Shown here: positions 1 to 7,586 of the stretch, piece by piece
Layout: every line of letters begins with the position of its first letter
How positions within the stretch are numbered: position 1 is the stretch's first letter
Program-made: the position numbers and the translations under genes
From: Gemmatimonadaceae bacterium
GTDB lineage: Bacteria > Gemmatimonadota > Gemmatimonadetes > Gemmatimonadales > Gemmatimonadaceae
Assembly (NCBI GenBank): GCA_013813715.1
Contig: JACCRF010000041.1
Span: forward strand, 62,001 to 126,000
Direction: 5' to 3'
DNA: 64,000 nt
Notes under the pieces: model-generated
What the model was told of the DNA's origin: nothing
The model's database searches: none
The model's input: only the letters and a program-made list of their open reading frames with translations

Positions 1-1236
1 TTCCGCCCACGAGCGGCGTCACTTCTTCTCGCCGCACAGATGACACCGGCGGGCGGCCCGATGCGCTTCTTCTGGTGCTACGTCGTCCTCGCAGTGATCG
101 CCTGGAAGTTCGTTCGCGGCGACAGGGTCGGAACCTGGATGTTCGCGATCTGTGGAACAGCGGTCTGGCTCGTGGGGGTGGCATGGTCGGCGGAGAGCGC
201 GATCTACTGTAGCGCAGCGTGGTTCGGCGCCTACGCCGTGTTTCTCATTCAGAACTTCGCACGGCGTGACGACGGAGCGCGGCTGCCCCCGCGGCAGTTG
301 GCGGTTGCCGTGGCGCTCCCCGTTGTTGCGGTAGTGCTCTGGATAACGGCGACGTCTCTGATCTACAGGGTAATGGACGGGCATCCGCCGGACTGGATGA
401 GCTACTACGAGTACGCGCTTCTATTCAGCGGCGGCTACAGTGCACTGGTAATCGATCCCCACGGACCCGTCTGGTATCTCGTCGCGCTTTTCGCTCTCGT
501 CTCCACCGCCGGCATCTACTTTCTGCGTTCGACGCCGCTGCATCCGCGCGTGCTCGTCGCGGCAGGAGCGTGGGGAACGGTGTGGTCAGTCAGCAGCTAT
601 TTCGTCTCGCGAAGCCACCCGGTGAACCTTTTGAGTCTGGTACCACTCCTCGTGTTCTCCGCCGCACTCGTAGTGCACGCGGCCCGCGGGCTGAGCGACA
701 GCAGGTGGAAGACTCTCGCGCATCTCGTGTTCGTTCCGCTGCTCATCGTGCCTCCGGCGCTCACGCTGGCGCACCGGGATATTATTCGCGAGCTGAGACG
801 GCCACAGCTCGCTCCGCGCGCGATAGCCTCGCAGATTCCGCCGATGGACTCCTCACTTGCGTCGCTTGCGGTGGCGGCGGGAATGACGCCGGCCGATCCC
901 GTTTTTCTTGTGAGCGACGGCAAGTGGATTATGCCGCCGTGGCCGGCGGTGGCTGGCGGCGAAGGCGTGCGCACCAGCGAGACGAGCTGGATGCCAAAGC
1001 CGTACGAAATGATCAGCACCCTGCCGCCGGGTCGGCGGAACGCGTATATGAGTCGTTTCACGGACAGAATGCGCACCGGCGGATGGCTCGTGCAGAAGAA
1101 GAGCGAGCTCAGCCCTGCGTTCGAGGAGCTGCTCCTGCAGCTTGGGCTGACGCACTCGAGAACCAAAGCATACGAGAATGAGAAATGGATCATCCAGCAT
1201 CACGTGCCGCGGCGTAAAGTTTCCAATCAACCCTGA
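1..1236 (+). CDS. multi-pass membrane protein, 5'-truncated by window
   Basis: The reading frame is open from base 1 with no stop, so the gene almost certainly begins upstream; the first ATGs inside are at 40 and 61. About six to seven hydrophobic segments follow (starting near RFFWCYVV, then GTAVWLVGVAW, VALPVVAVVLW, WYLVALFALV, LLSLVPLLVFSAAL and LVFVPLLIVPPAL), then a soluble C-terminal region of about 130 residues. This layout of many membrane helices plus a periplasmic tail is common to GT-C glycosyltransferases and related cell-envelope proteins, and the next gene, 6 bp downstream, is a GtrB-like GT2. I do not recognise a family-defining motif, so a GT-C role is inference from layout and context only. 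Confidence 0.6.
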   Translation, partial: FRPRAASLLLAAQMTPAGGPMRFFWCYVVLAVIAWKFVRGDRVGTWMFAICGTAVWLVGVAWSAESAIYCSAAWFGAYAVFLIQNFARRDDGARLPPRQLAVAVALPVVAVVLWITATSLIYRVMDGHPPDWMSYYEYALLFSGGYSALVIDPHGPVWYLVALFALVSTAGIYFLRSTPLHPRVLVAAGAWGTVWSVSSYFVSRSHPVNLLSLVPLLVFSAALVVHAARGLSDSRWKTLAHLVFVPLLIVPPALTLAHRDIIRELRRPQLAPRAIASQIPPMDSSLASLAVAAGMTPADPVFLVSDGKWIMPPWPAVAGGEGVRTSETSWMPKPYEMISTLPPGRRNAYMSRFTDRMRTGGWLVQKKSELSPAFEELLLQLGLTHSRTKAYENEKWIIQHHVPRRKVSNQP

Positions 1237-1242
1237 CGCGTA

Positions 1243-2220
1243 ATGCCGCTCAGAGAGGAATCCACGCGCGCCGTGGAGCGGGTGGAAAGGCCGACGCTGT
1301 CGGTTGTCGTGCCCATCTACAACGAGGAGGAAGTCATCGAGATTCTGCACTCGAGGCTCCTCCAGGTTCTGTCGCCTTCGGTCGCCGCCTTCGAGATCAT
1401 CTTTGTCAACGACGGCAGCAGTGACCGGTCGGCGGAGCTGCTGGACGCGATCTGCCTGTCCGACGTACGGTTCAGGGCCCTCCATTTCTCGCGCAACTTC
1501 GGGCATCAGGCCGCAGTCACCGCAGGCTTGCACGCCGTACGAGGAGATTGTGCCGTTGTCATCGACGCCGACCTCCAGGATCCGCCCGAGCTCGTGCTTG
1601 TCATGCTCGAGAAATGGCGCGAGGGGTACGAGGTGGTCTACGCTCAGCGCGTCGCGCGGCAGGGCGAAGGCATCTTCAAGCGGGGGGCGGCCTCCCTCTT
1701 CTACACGCTGCTGGGCTCGGTGAGTGAAATAGACATCCCGCGCGACACCGGCGACTTCTGCCTGATGGATCGGCGCGTTGTCGACCTGCTCAACGCACTT
1801 CCCGAGCGCAACCGATTTCTTCGCGGGCTCAGGGCTTGGCTTGGCTTCAAACAGATCGCGGTGCCGTTCGAGCGGCCGCCGCGGTTTGCGGGGCAGACGA
1901 AGTATCCGCTCACGCGGATGATCGCCCTTGCCACTGACGCAGTGTTCGCGCTGTCGAAGGCGCCGCTCCGAATCGCCACCTACCTCGGCCTCGCGACCTC
2001 TCTCGTGAGCTTCATACTCGGCGTTGTCTTCATCATCGAGCGGCTGACGCGAGACTCGGGGATTGCCCGTGGGTGGGCATCCACGATCGTCATAGTGCTG
2101 TTCCTCGGCGGCATCCAGCTCATCTGCATCGGCGTGATCGGTGAGTTCATCGGGCGGATTTACGACGAGGTGAAGGGTCGGCCGTTGTACATCGTCGCCA
2201 GGTCAACCGGTCTCGAATAG
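1243..2220 (+). CDS. GT2 polyprenyl-phosphate sugar transferase (GtrB/DPM1-like)
   Basis: Likely transfers a sugar from a nucleotide donor onto undecaprenyl phosphate on the cytoplasmic face, making a lipid-linked donor for periplasmic GT-C enzymes. The 325-residue protein has a GT-A domain starting LSVVVPIYNEEE (about residues 20-31), VNDGSSDRS, the metal-binding DADLQDPPE and RDTGDFCLMDR, then two C-terminal membrane helices (about 240-265 and 275-305) and a short tail GRIYDEVKGRP. This length and the two-helix tail are typical of the GtrB/YfdH/ArnC-like branch of GT2. It sits between two large membrane proteins, which fits a donor-maker paired with GT-C acceptor enzymes. The sugar is not predictable from sequence. 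Confidence 0.9.
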   Translation: MPLREESTRAVERVERPTLSVVVPIYNEEEVIEILHSRLLQVLSPSVAAFEIIFVNDGSSDRSAELLDAICLSDVRFRALHFSRNFGHQAAVTAGLHAVRGDCAVVIDADLQDPPELVLVMLEKWREGYEVVYAQRVARQGEGIFKRGAASLFYTLLGSVSEIDIPRDTGDFCLMDRRVVDLLNALPERNRFLRGLRAWLGFKQIAVPFERPPRFAGQTKYPLTRMIALATDAVFALSKAPLRIATYLGLATSLVSFILGVVFIIERLTRDSGIARGWASTIVIVLFLGGIQLICIGVIGEFIGRIYDEVKGRPLYIVARSTGLE

Positions 2221-2227
2221 CTCGGCA

Positions 2228-4534
2228 TTGAGGACTCCAATTCCAGAGACGCGGGCAGCCGAGCCGCACCGGGCGTTCGCCACCGTCGCTGTATTCACCT
2301 CGTTCTCGGCGATTGCGATCGCCGCGGTCTACTGGATTTCCCGCATCGGCTTCGCCAATCCGGCGGCTCCGGTGGTCAGGTCGGCGATGCTGGCCGTTTT
2401 TCTCGCGACTGCACCTTATGCAGCGCGGTCTGCGCTGCGCCGTCGCCACCCGTCTGCCGGTCGATCGTTAGCCGGCACCAAACAAGGGGACGCGGGCAAT
2501 GGCCAGGGGGAACCGGCCAAGGTGGACCGGGCAACGGGTAGCGAGCACCGGGTGTCGGGCGCTGGGCAACGGAACAGCTACGGCTGGGCGACGTCGTACT
2601 CCTTTCTCTGGCTCCTGACGCTTGCGGTCACGGCGGTCGCCGGCCGTGCGGTTCTACTGTTTGGCGTCAATCTCTTCCCACTCCTCGGCACTGTCGGCGT
2701 CGTGTCCCTGGTCGTGATCGTCGCGCGCTGGATGATGCGAGGCCCGAAGCTGGCGAGCTTCGCGGTAATCGCAACGAGCATCGGCTTCGGCGCCTGGGCC
2801 GCTGGCGTCGTGTGGGGACGCATCTACAAGAGTCCGCTGTTCGCGGAGATGATGGCGCTCGACGGCATCGTCCATCACGACGCCATCGGCCTCGCCGCCC
2901 TCGGCAACATGCTCCGCACGTACGGGGTGGCGAGCGTCGGATTGGACGGCCTTCCCTACATGCCGTACCATTGGGGCTCATCGTGGCTCTTCGCGCAGAT
3001 GGCGAACCTGCTGGACATGAGCGTGCTCGATTTCTACCAGCTGGGTTATCCGGTCACGATGATTCCGTTTTTTCTGGGCGGCGTTCTCGGATTCGCGACC
3101 GAGGTTCGGGGGCTGACGCGTGAGCACGACGTCCGGTTGCAAGACCTGAGGAGCGACTTCGTTGCATGGGTCCTGCTTCTCGTTGCGACGATCGGTGTCG
3201 TTCCGATGGCCGCAATGGACGCGCTTGGAGTGTGGACATCGAACCTGGTGATCTCGGAGTCCTATGCCGTCGCGATCCCGTGCGCGCTGCTGCTGCTTGG
3301 CACGACGATGGTGTACTGGAAGGACTTCGGACCCGACCCGCTCGCGGCACAGAATCGGATTTCGGCTCTGCTGTTGCCCTGTCTGGTACTTCCGACGGGG
3401 ATCATTCTGCTGGGGTATCTCAAGATATCGCTGATGATTCTGGGCTTCGTCGTCGCCGGGTACGCGGCACTTCGGGTGGGTTTGCTCCGCCGCGGCGCCT
3501 TTTTGCTCCTGACGGTTGTTGTCGCGGTCGCGTTTGCACTTACGTCTCGCGAAGTCTCGCTTCCGGCGCACAGAGAGGGCCTCGCTCCGCTCGATTTCCT
3601 GAGGAGCTTTGTTCCCCCGGCCTGGTGGCCCTTGTTCCCGCTGGTGCACCTCTTCTGGTCTTTCCTCTACGTCGGACTGCGGATGAGAGCGACGGGGATT
3701 TCCACCATCGGCGGGCTTCGCGTCGCCGTGCGCGAAGGTCGGATTCTCGATGCGGAAGTGGTGACGGTGCTCGCGCTCGTCGGGCTGGCTCCCGGTTTGC
3801 TGCTTCACATCGATGGCGGGTCGGCCTTCTACTTTTCGGACGTGCAGCGGTGGCTGTCCGTTGGACTGCTGCTTGCAGGTGGCAGCGCGCTGATGTTTCA
3901 CGCACCTACGCCGCGTCAGGACTTTCCCCTGCGGAGGGCAGCGCTCGCGATGCTCGCGATCCCGCTCGCGATTTCCATGGCCATGAACGCGACGTTCTGG
4001 ATGCGGCAAATGCTGCGCGCGAATGCGGCGACGCGAAATGCCCTTTATTCAGCAAGCGCGAGTACCACATCGGGGTCCACTATTCGCGACCTTCCGTCGC
4101 TCGGCGACGGCACGCTGCTGCGAGCCGGCCTTCAGTCGGCGCGAAATCAGAACGCACTCTCCGAGCTTCGCCAGCTCGCCGATCTGCCTCGCGCGGATCG
4201 GCGCAGGACTGCTCTCTTCATTCCCCAGGACGAATCCGCCTATTGGGGAATTCTCGCGCGCCCCGGCGCCTGCACTTTTGCTGGCCACGTCGCCCCTGCA
4301 CTCGCGGCGATGGCGATGATAGACGGCATGCCTGCCGTGGGCTGCAAGCTGAGCCGCTATTACGGACTGAGTGGATACTCCCCGCGCTTACGCCCGCAGA
4401 CATTGCAGGACATGATGCCTTCCGTGCTCTGCGCGAAAGCGCGCCGGTATGGACTCGACCGCGTGCTCACTCTGCGGTTCGATGTGAAGGGCCGCGCTAC
4501 ACGCGAGTCCATACAGTGCAGCGGGATGTCATAA
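2228..4534 (+). CDS. large GT-C-like multi-pass membrane protein
   Basis: A 768-residue protein starting at TTG 2228, 7 bp after the GT2 gene. It has many membrane helices, a periplasmic-type loop with HHDAIGLAALGN and YMPYHWGSSW (about residues 217-258), and a soluble C-terminal domain of about 150 residues. The overall plan resembles the split pair at 5450 and 6435 (compare FGDLNIHLGMARS and YHFMFYF there), so both probably belong to one GT-C-like glycosyltransferase family using polyprenyl-linked sugars. Residues about 88-115 are a hydrophilic, low-complexity stretch (GDAGNGQGEPAKVDRATG) encoded by a GGGCAACGGG-type repeat at 2491-2573, so it looks like repeat DNA absorbed into the frame. 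Function is inferred; I recognise no single catalytic signature. Confidence 0.7.
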   Translation: MRTPIPETRAAEPHRAFATVAVFTSFSAIAIAAVYWISRIGFANPAAPVVRSAMLAVFLATAPYAARSALRRRHPSAGRSLAGTKQGDAGNGQGEPAKVDRATGSEHRVSGAGQRNSYGWATSYSFLWLLTLAVTAVAGRAVLLFGVNLFPLLGTVGVVSLVVIVARWMMRGPKLASFAVIATSIGFGAWAAGVVWGRIYKSPLFAEMMALDGIVHHDAIGLAALGNMLRTYGVASVGLDGLPYMPYHWGSSWLFAQMANLLDMSVLDFYQLGYPVTMIPFFLGGVLGFATEVRGLTREHDVRLQDLRSDFVAWVLLLVATIGVVPMAAMDALGVWTSNLVISESYAVAIPCALLLLGTTMVYWKDFGPDPLAAQNRISALLLPCLVLPTGIILLGYLKISLMILGFVVAGYAALRVGLLRRGAFLLLTVVVAVAFALTSREVSLPAHREGLAPLDFLRSFVPPAWWPLFPLVHLFWSFLYVGLRMRATGISTIGGLRVAVREGRILDAEVVTVLALVGLAPGLLLHIDGGSAFYFSDVQRWLSVGLLLAGGSALMFHAPTPRQDFPLRRAALAMLAIPLAISMAMNATFWMRQMLRANAATRNALYSASASTTSGSTIRDLPSLGDGTLLRAGLQSARNQNALSELRQLADLPRADRRRTALFIPQDESAYWGILARPGACTFAGHVAPALAAMAMIDGMPAVGCKLSRYYGLSGYSPRLRPQTLQDMMPSVLCAKARRYGLDRVLTLRFDVKGRATRESIQCSGMS
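2491..2573 (+). repeat. GGGCAACGGG-type dispersed repeat inside a coding region
   Basis: The stretch contains variants of CGGGCAACGGGTA and CACCGGGT, a theme shared with the near-identical 26 bp copies at 29656-29681 and 32182-32207. It is read in frame and encodes a hydrophilic insert between membrane segments of the GT-C-like protein. Confidence 0.5.
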
Positions 4535-4567
4535 CAGCGCTGAGTGGTCTCCGTTGCCGTCGATCGC

Positions 4568-5374
4568 CTAGCTCGCGGCCCCTCTCAAGCGGGCAGCTCC
4601 GGGCTCCACCTTGTCAGATTGTCTTGCGCGCGTAACTGCCGCGCTCCGATAGTCCCCACGCATCGCGCGCCGCCGAATCGTCACGAGGTCCTGAAACATC
4701 GTCATCGAATCGCGCAGCAGCCGCACCGTTGACACGTCCCCATTCACGAGCTGAACCGGAATTGGCCGGCCGTCGAGCCCGTTGTCCAGCGCGCAACGGA
4801 ATATCTCGACGTCGAAAGCGAAGTGATCCGTCTGAAGAAGCGGCGCCAGCGCATCGGCGACGGCGCCGTCGAAGCCCTTCAGGCCGCACTGAGTGTCGGT
4901 CGGCCGCAGCCCGGCAATCGTCGACACCGCTGACCGGAACACCACGCTGCTCAGGCGCCGCCGCCACGACGGGCGCGCTACGAGCGTCGACGCGGGCAGC
5001 GAACGGTCACCGTACACGAAGTCCGCGCCCCCGCGTATCGTTTCATAGCAGGTCACGAGAGAGTTCAGTCCGTACGGCAGATCGACGTCCGTGAAGATCC
5101 GGCATCGCCCCCGCGCGTCGAGCAAGCCGGTCCGTACCGCGGAGCCTTTGCCGCGATTCACCGGCAGCTGCACCAGCCGCGCCTCCGCTGGCAGCCGTCG
5201 TGGATCGGGCCGGCTCTCCGGATCGCTGCCGTCATCCACAAGTATCACCTCGAACGTCAGGCCGAGGCCGCCGAGGAAGTCGTGAAGTATCGCTGCGCTG
5301 CGGTGCGCGAGTGCCTTCGCCTGGTATGTCGGAACGATGATCGACAGATCGACCACCTGATGCGGTTTGGGCAA
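4568..5374 (-). CDS. GT2 dolichyl-phosphate-glucosyltransferase-like
   Basis: Probable polyprenyl-phosphate sugar transferase of the Alg5/DPG-synthase branch of GT2. The GT-A domain shows LSIIVPTYQAK, LVDDGSDPES, PVNRGKGSAVRTG (the flexible loop typical of this branch), the metal-binding FTDVDLPYG and DTQCGLKGF. It is 268 residues and lacks a clear membrane tail. The start is uncertain: TTG 5374 is the first start in frame, and a GTG lies about 18 bp further in. The gene lies convergent to the GT-C-like gene ending at 4534. A probable inversion breakpoint lies directly upstream at 5375-5450, so its original leader and its link to the minus-strand genes beyond 6435 may have been lost. Confidence 0.88.
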   Translation of the reverse strand: MPKPHQVVDLSIIVPTYQAKALAHRSAAILHDFLGGLGLTFEVILVDDGSDPESRPDPRRLPAEARLVQLPVNRGKGSAVRTGLLDARGRCRIFTDVDLPYGLNSLVTCYETIRGGADFVYGDRSLPASTLVARPSWRRRLSSVVFRSAVSTIAGLRPTDTQCGLKGFDGAVADALAPLLQTDHFAFDVEIFRCALDNGLDGRPIPVQLVNGDVSTVRLLRDSMTMFQDLVTIRRRAMRGDYRSAAVTRARQSDKVEPGAARLRGAAS

Positions 5375-5449
5375 TTGAATCTGTATCGGGATTTGGTGAG
5401 TCCTTCCTGGTTGCGACCCGCAGCCTTGAGGAGAATAAACTGTCCGTCC

Positions 5450-6499
5450 ATGTTATGCTGGCTGGCTGCGAATATTTTGGGGGCGAGGAATATGGTGCTG
5501 AACTGGGCAAAAGTGAGCGCGAGCTTTCGGCCCGACGATCTGAAGGGCGCCGTTTTCATCGGCGTAATCCTCGGACTCGGCGCGTTCTGGAACGGGGCCT
5601 TGATCATCGCCGCGCTGCTGATCCTGGGCGCGGCGGTCGTTTGGGCCCCACGCCGGATGGACCTCATTGTGTGCTGTGCGGTCGCAACCGTTCTCGCAAT
5701 TCTCGAGGCCCGCTTTTTCGTCAGAACGGGGCCCGCCATTGCACCCACGCCCTACATTGGGTTCCTCGCCGAGCCACCGACACTGAGGGGAATCGCGACG
5801 TATTACCTGAAGCTCCTCGGGCTGTTCGTGCCTCTCCTCACCATTGCCCTCTGGAAGCTGCGGCCGCAGGGCCGGCTGTTCCTCGCCTCGTTGCTAGTGC
5901 CGATTGGTTTCGCGACGACCTTCACGTTCACGCCTGACGTGTCGGTCAATCACAAGTTCGTCAACGCCGGCGTCAGGATCGCAGCGATATTCGTCGCAAT
6001 GCTGGTGGTGCGGATGTTCGACAGCGGCCGAATCGCGCGCGTGGCGGCGATTGCACTCTGTCTCGCGCTCACGGCCACGGGTGTGGTCGATCTCATCGCT
6101 GTCTGGAACTTCAACACCGAAAAACGGACTCACAATCTCGCCGATCCTCTGCTGCTGTGGGCATTGCGCGAGACAGACCCGCGAGCGGTGTTCGCAGCGC
6201 CCTCCGTGTATCATCACCTCGTCTACTTTACCGGAAGGCGGTCGTATCTGGGACTACCGTATTGGGCGGAATCGGCGGGCTACGATGTCGCGCCGAGGAA
6301 GGCGGTGCTCCAGCGAATCTACGAGGGCAATGACGCCGGGGAAATCGCACGCCTCGCCGCCTCCGAGGGAATTTCCTACGTCATCGTGGATGACATCGCG
6401 AGAGGCCACTACCCCGGGCTACGCGACGACGCTCTCAGGAAGCGGTTTCGCCTGGCGTTCGATCAGGGCTCGACGCAGGTGTACGCGCTTCACCCCTGA
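5450..6499 (+). CDS. C-terminal half of a GT-C-like membrane protein (inverted fragment)
   Basis: A protein of about 350 residues starting at ATG 5450, or at ATG 5492 which follows GGGGGCGAGGA. It has roughly eight hydrophobic segments (GVILGLGAFWNGALIIAALL, AVATVLAILEARFF, LLGLFVPLLTIALW and others) and a soluble tail of about 110 residues (SYVIVDDIARGHYPG). It lacks the first membrane segments and the luminal loop expected of a GT-C-like protein. Those parts are present in the convergent minus-strand gene 6435-7571, which in turn lacks this C-terminal part. The two overlap tail to tail by 65 bp, and their sum (about 728 residues) matches the intact 768-residue relative at 2228. I read it as the 3' half of one gene flipped by an inversion; whether it is expressed is unknown. 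Confidence 0.6.
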   Translation: MLCWLAANILGARNMVLNWAKVSASFRPDDLKGAVFIGVILGLGAFWNGALIIAALLILGAAVVWAPRRMDLIVCCAVATVLAILEARFFVRTGPAIAPTPYIGFLAEPPTLRGIATYYLKLLGLFVPLLTIALWKLRPQGRLFLASLLVPIGFATTFTFTPDVSVNHKFVNAGVRIAAIFVAMLVVRMFDSGRIARVAAIALCLALTATGVVDLIAVWNFNTEKRTHNLADPLLLWALRETDPRAVFAAPSVYHHLVYFTGRRSYLGLPYWAESAGYDVAPRKAVLQRIYEGNDAGEIARLAASEGISYVIVDDIARGHYPGLRDDALRKRFRLAFDQGSTQVYALHP

Positions 6500-7571
6500 G
6501 ACGTCGCAGCAAGGGCGGACCCGCGTCCAGCCCCGTCGTCCGGACCAGATACAGAATTCCGATCAACACCAGCCCGAACGCGAACGCGAAGTGCCGCTCG
6601 ACGACGTACACGTTGAGATTCCAGATCCCCCATTCCTCGTGGCCGGTGAGCCCGATGAACCGGTTGGTGCGAAGCACTTCGGCGATTCGACCCACAAATC
6701 CCGCCGGCTCGAGCTGCGCGAAATAGAAGAACGCGGCGGGGGAGCTCCTCAGCAGAAAGAAGAGCACCGCCAGCGCACCGACCCGCGCATCGCGGCCAAT
6801 GACGCTGCCTGCGGCGTGCAGCAGCAGCAGAACGGATGCGAACGATAGGATCGACGGGAGATTGAGCGCCCAGTCGATCGGCAGGCCCAGGTACTCGAGG
6901 TTGCCAACGAGAAAGTAGAACATGAAGTGGTAGCGGACGTCCGTACCCGCGTAGGCGACGTATCCGGTCGGAAAGTTGTTGCCGGCTGAAAACGACCGCG
7001 CCATGCCGAGATGGATGTTGAGATCGCCGAAGGCGGTACGCCCGAGTATGAGCGTGTCGCCATCGAGACGGGCCGTGTGGAACATCAGCACGGTGCCGAG
7101 CACCAATCCGGTAGCCGCGACGCCGATGTCGACCCAGGGACGCCGCGGCCGTTTCGCCGTTCCGTCATCCCGTCGTTCAATTCTTGAAGGCGTTTCCTCC
7201 GCGGTCTCTGTGGTCTCGGTGTCTAAATCATTTCCTTTGGGCGCGGCGCGGGATCGACCATTACTCTGTCGCCGGATGCGGATCACCCCGAGGGCAACCA
7301 GCGCGACGCTGATGACAACTGCGTTCGCCGTGGCCATGGGCGCCGCGGTGTCCTTTGCGAACCAGGCGATGATGTAGGCGACCCACGTCATCAGCAGCGT
7401 TCCGGACAGAAACGCCGCCGGAATCGAGATGACCCAGGGGGCCACTACCTGCCGCTCCACTGGCAGCCGCGCGCCGTCCAGGCCGGGAACAAGCGCGCGA
7501 CACAGGCGATGGCCGACGTACGTCGCGATTGCCAGAAAGACGAGTGCGAGTAGCGGCCGTACGAAGTTCAT
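6435..7571 (-). CDS. N-terminal half of a GT-C-like membrane protein
   Basis: A 378-residue protein with an N-terminal helix (RPLLALVFLAIATYVGH), further membrane segments, the luminal-type motifs FGDLNIHLGMARS, DVRYHFMFYF and HEEWGIWNLNVYVVERHF, and then an abrupt hydrophilic end (LRGEARTPASSPDRTPGE). That end is simply the antisense of the last codons of the plus-strand gene at 5450-6499. The family layout demands more membrane helices and a soluble tail after the HEEWGIWN region, and these sit on the opposite strand next door. Residues about 105-130 are a hydrophilic insert (TETTETAEE) encoded by repeat-like DNA at 7186-7250. It lies 15 bp downstream of the gene 7587-9218 on the same strand, as in an operon. 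Confidence 0.65.
   Translation of the reverse strand: MNFVRPLLALVFLAIATYVGHRLCRALVPGLDGARLPVERQVVAPWVISIPAAFLSGTLLMTWVAYIIAWFAKDTAAPMATANAVVISVALVALGVIRIRRQSNGRSRAAPKGNDLDTETTETAEETPSRIERRDDGTAKRPRRPWVDIGVAATGLVLGTVLMFHTARLDGDTLILGRTAFGDLNIHLGMARSFSAGNNFPTGYVAYAGTDVRYHFMFYFLVGNLEYLGLPIDWALNLPSILSFASVLLLLHAAGSVIGRDARVGALAVLFFLLRSSPAAFFYFAQLEPAGFVGRIAEVLRTNRFIGLTGHEEWGIWNLNVYVVERHFAFAFGLVLIGILYLVRTTGLDAGPPLLRRLRGEARTPASSPDRTPGETAS
7186..7250 (+). repeat. CTCTGTGGTCTC-type low-complexity repeat inside a coding region
   Basis: The plus strand reads TCCTCCGCGGTCTCTGTGG and TCTCGGTGTC here. The theme recurs in intergenic DNA at 18650-18682 and more weakly at 24868-24912. In the minus-strand gene it is translated as an acidic Thr/Glu-rich insert between membrane segments. 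Confidence 0.4.
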
Positions 7572-7586
7572 CTCCGGCGAAACCGC

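Noticed and set aside
2978-4009. 343-codon minus-strand frame
   Set aside because: Antisense of the GT-C-like gene; product is Arg/His/Gln-rich with no recognisable domain, typical of high-GC shadows.
5282-5449. 5' extension of the plus-strand frame ahead of ATG 5450
   Set aside because: It is antisense to the conserved N-terminus of the GT2 gene at 4568-5374, so the first 30 or so codons cannot be real. Codons from about 5385 might be the original joining sequence of the split gene but lack a start.
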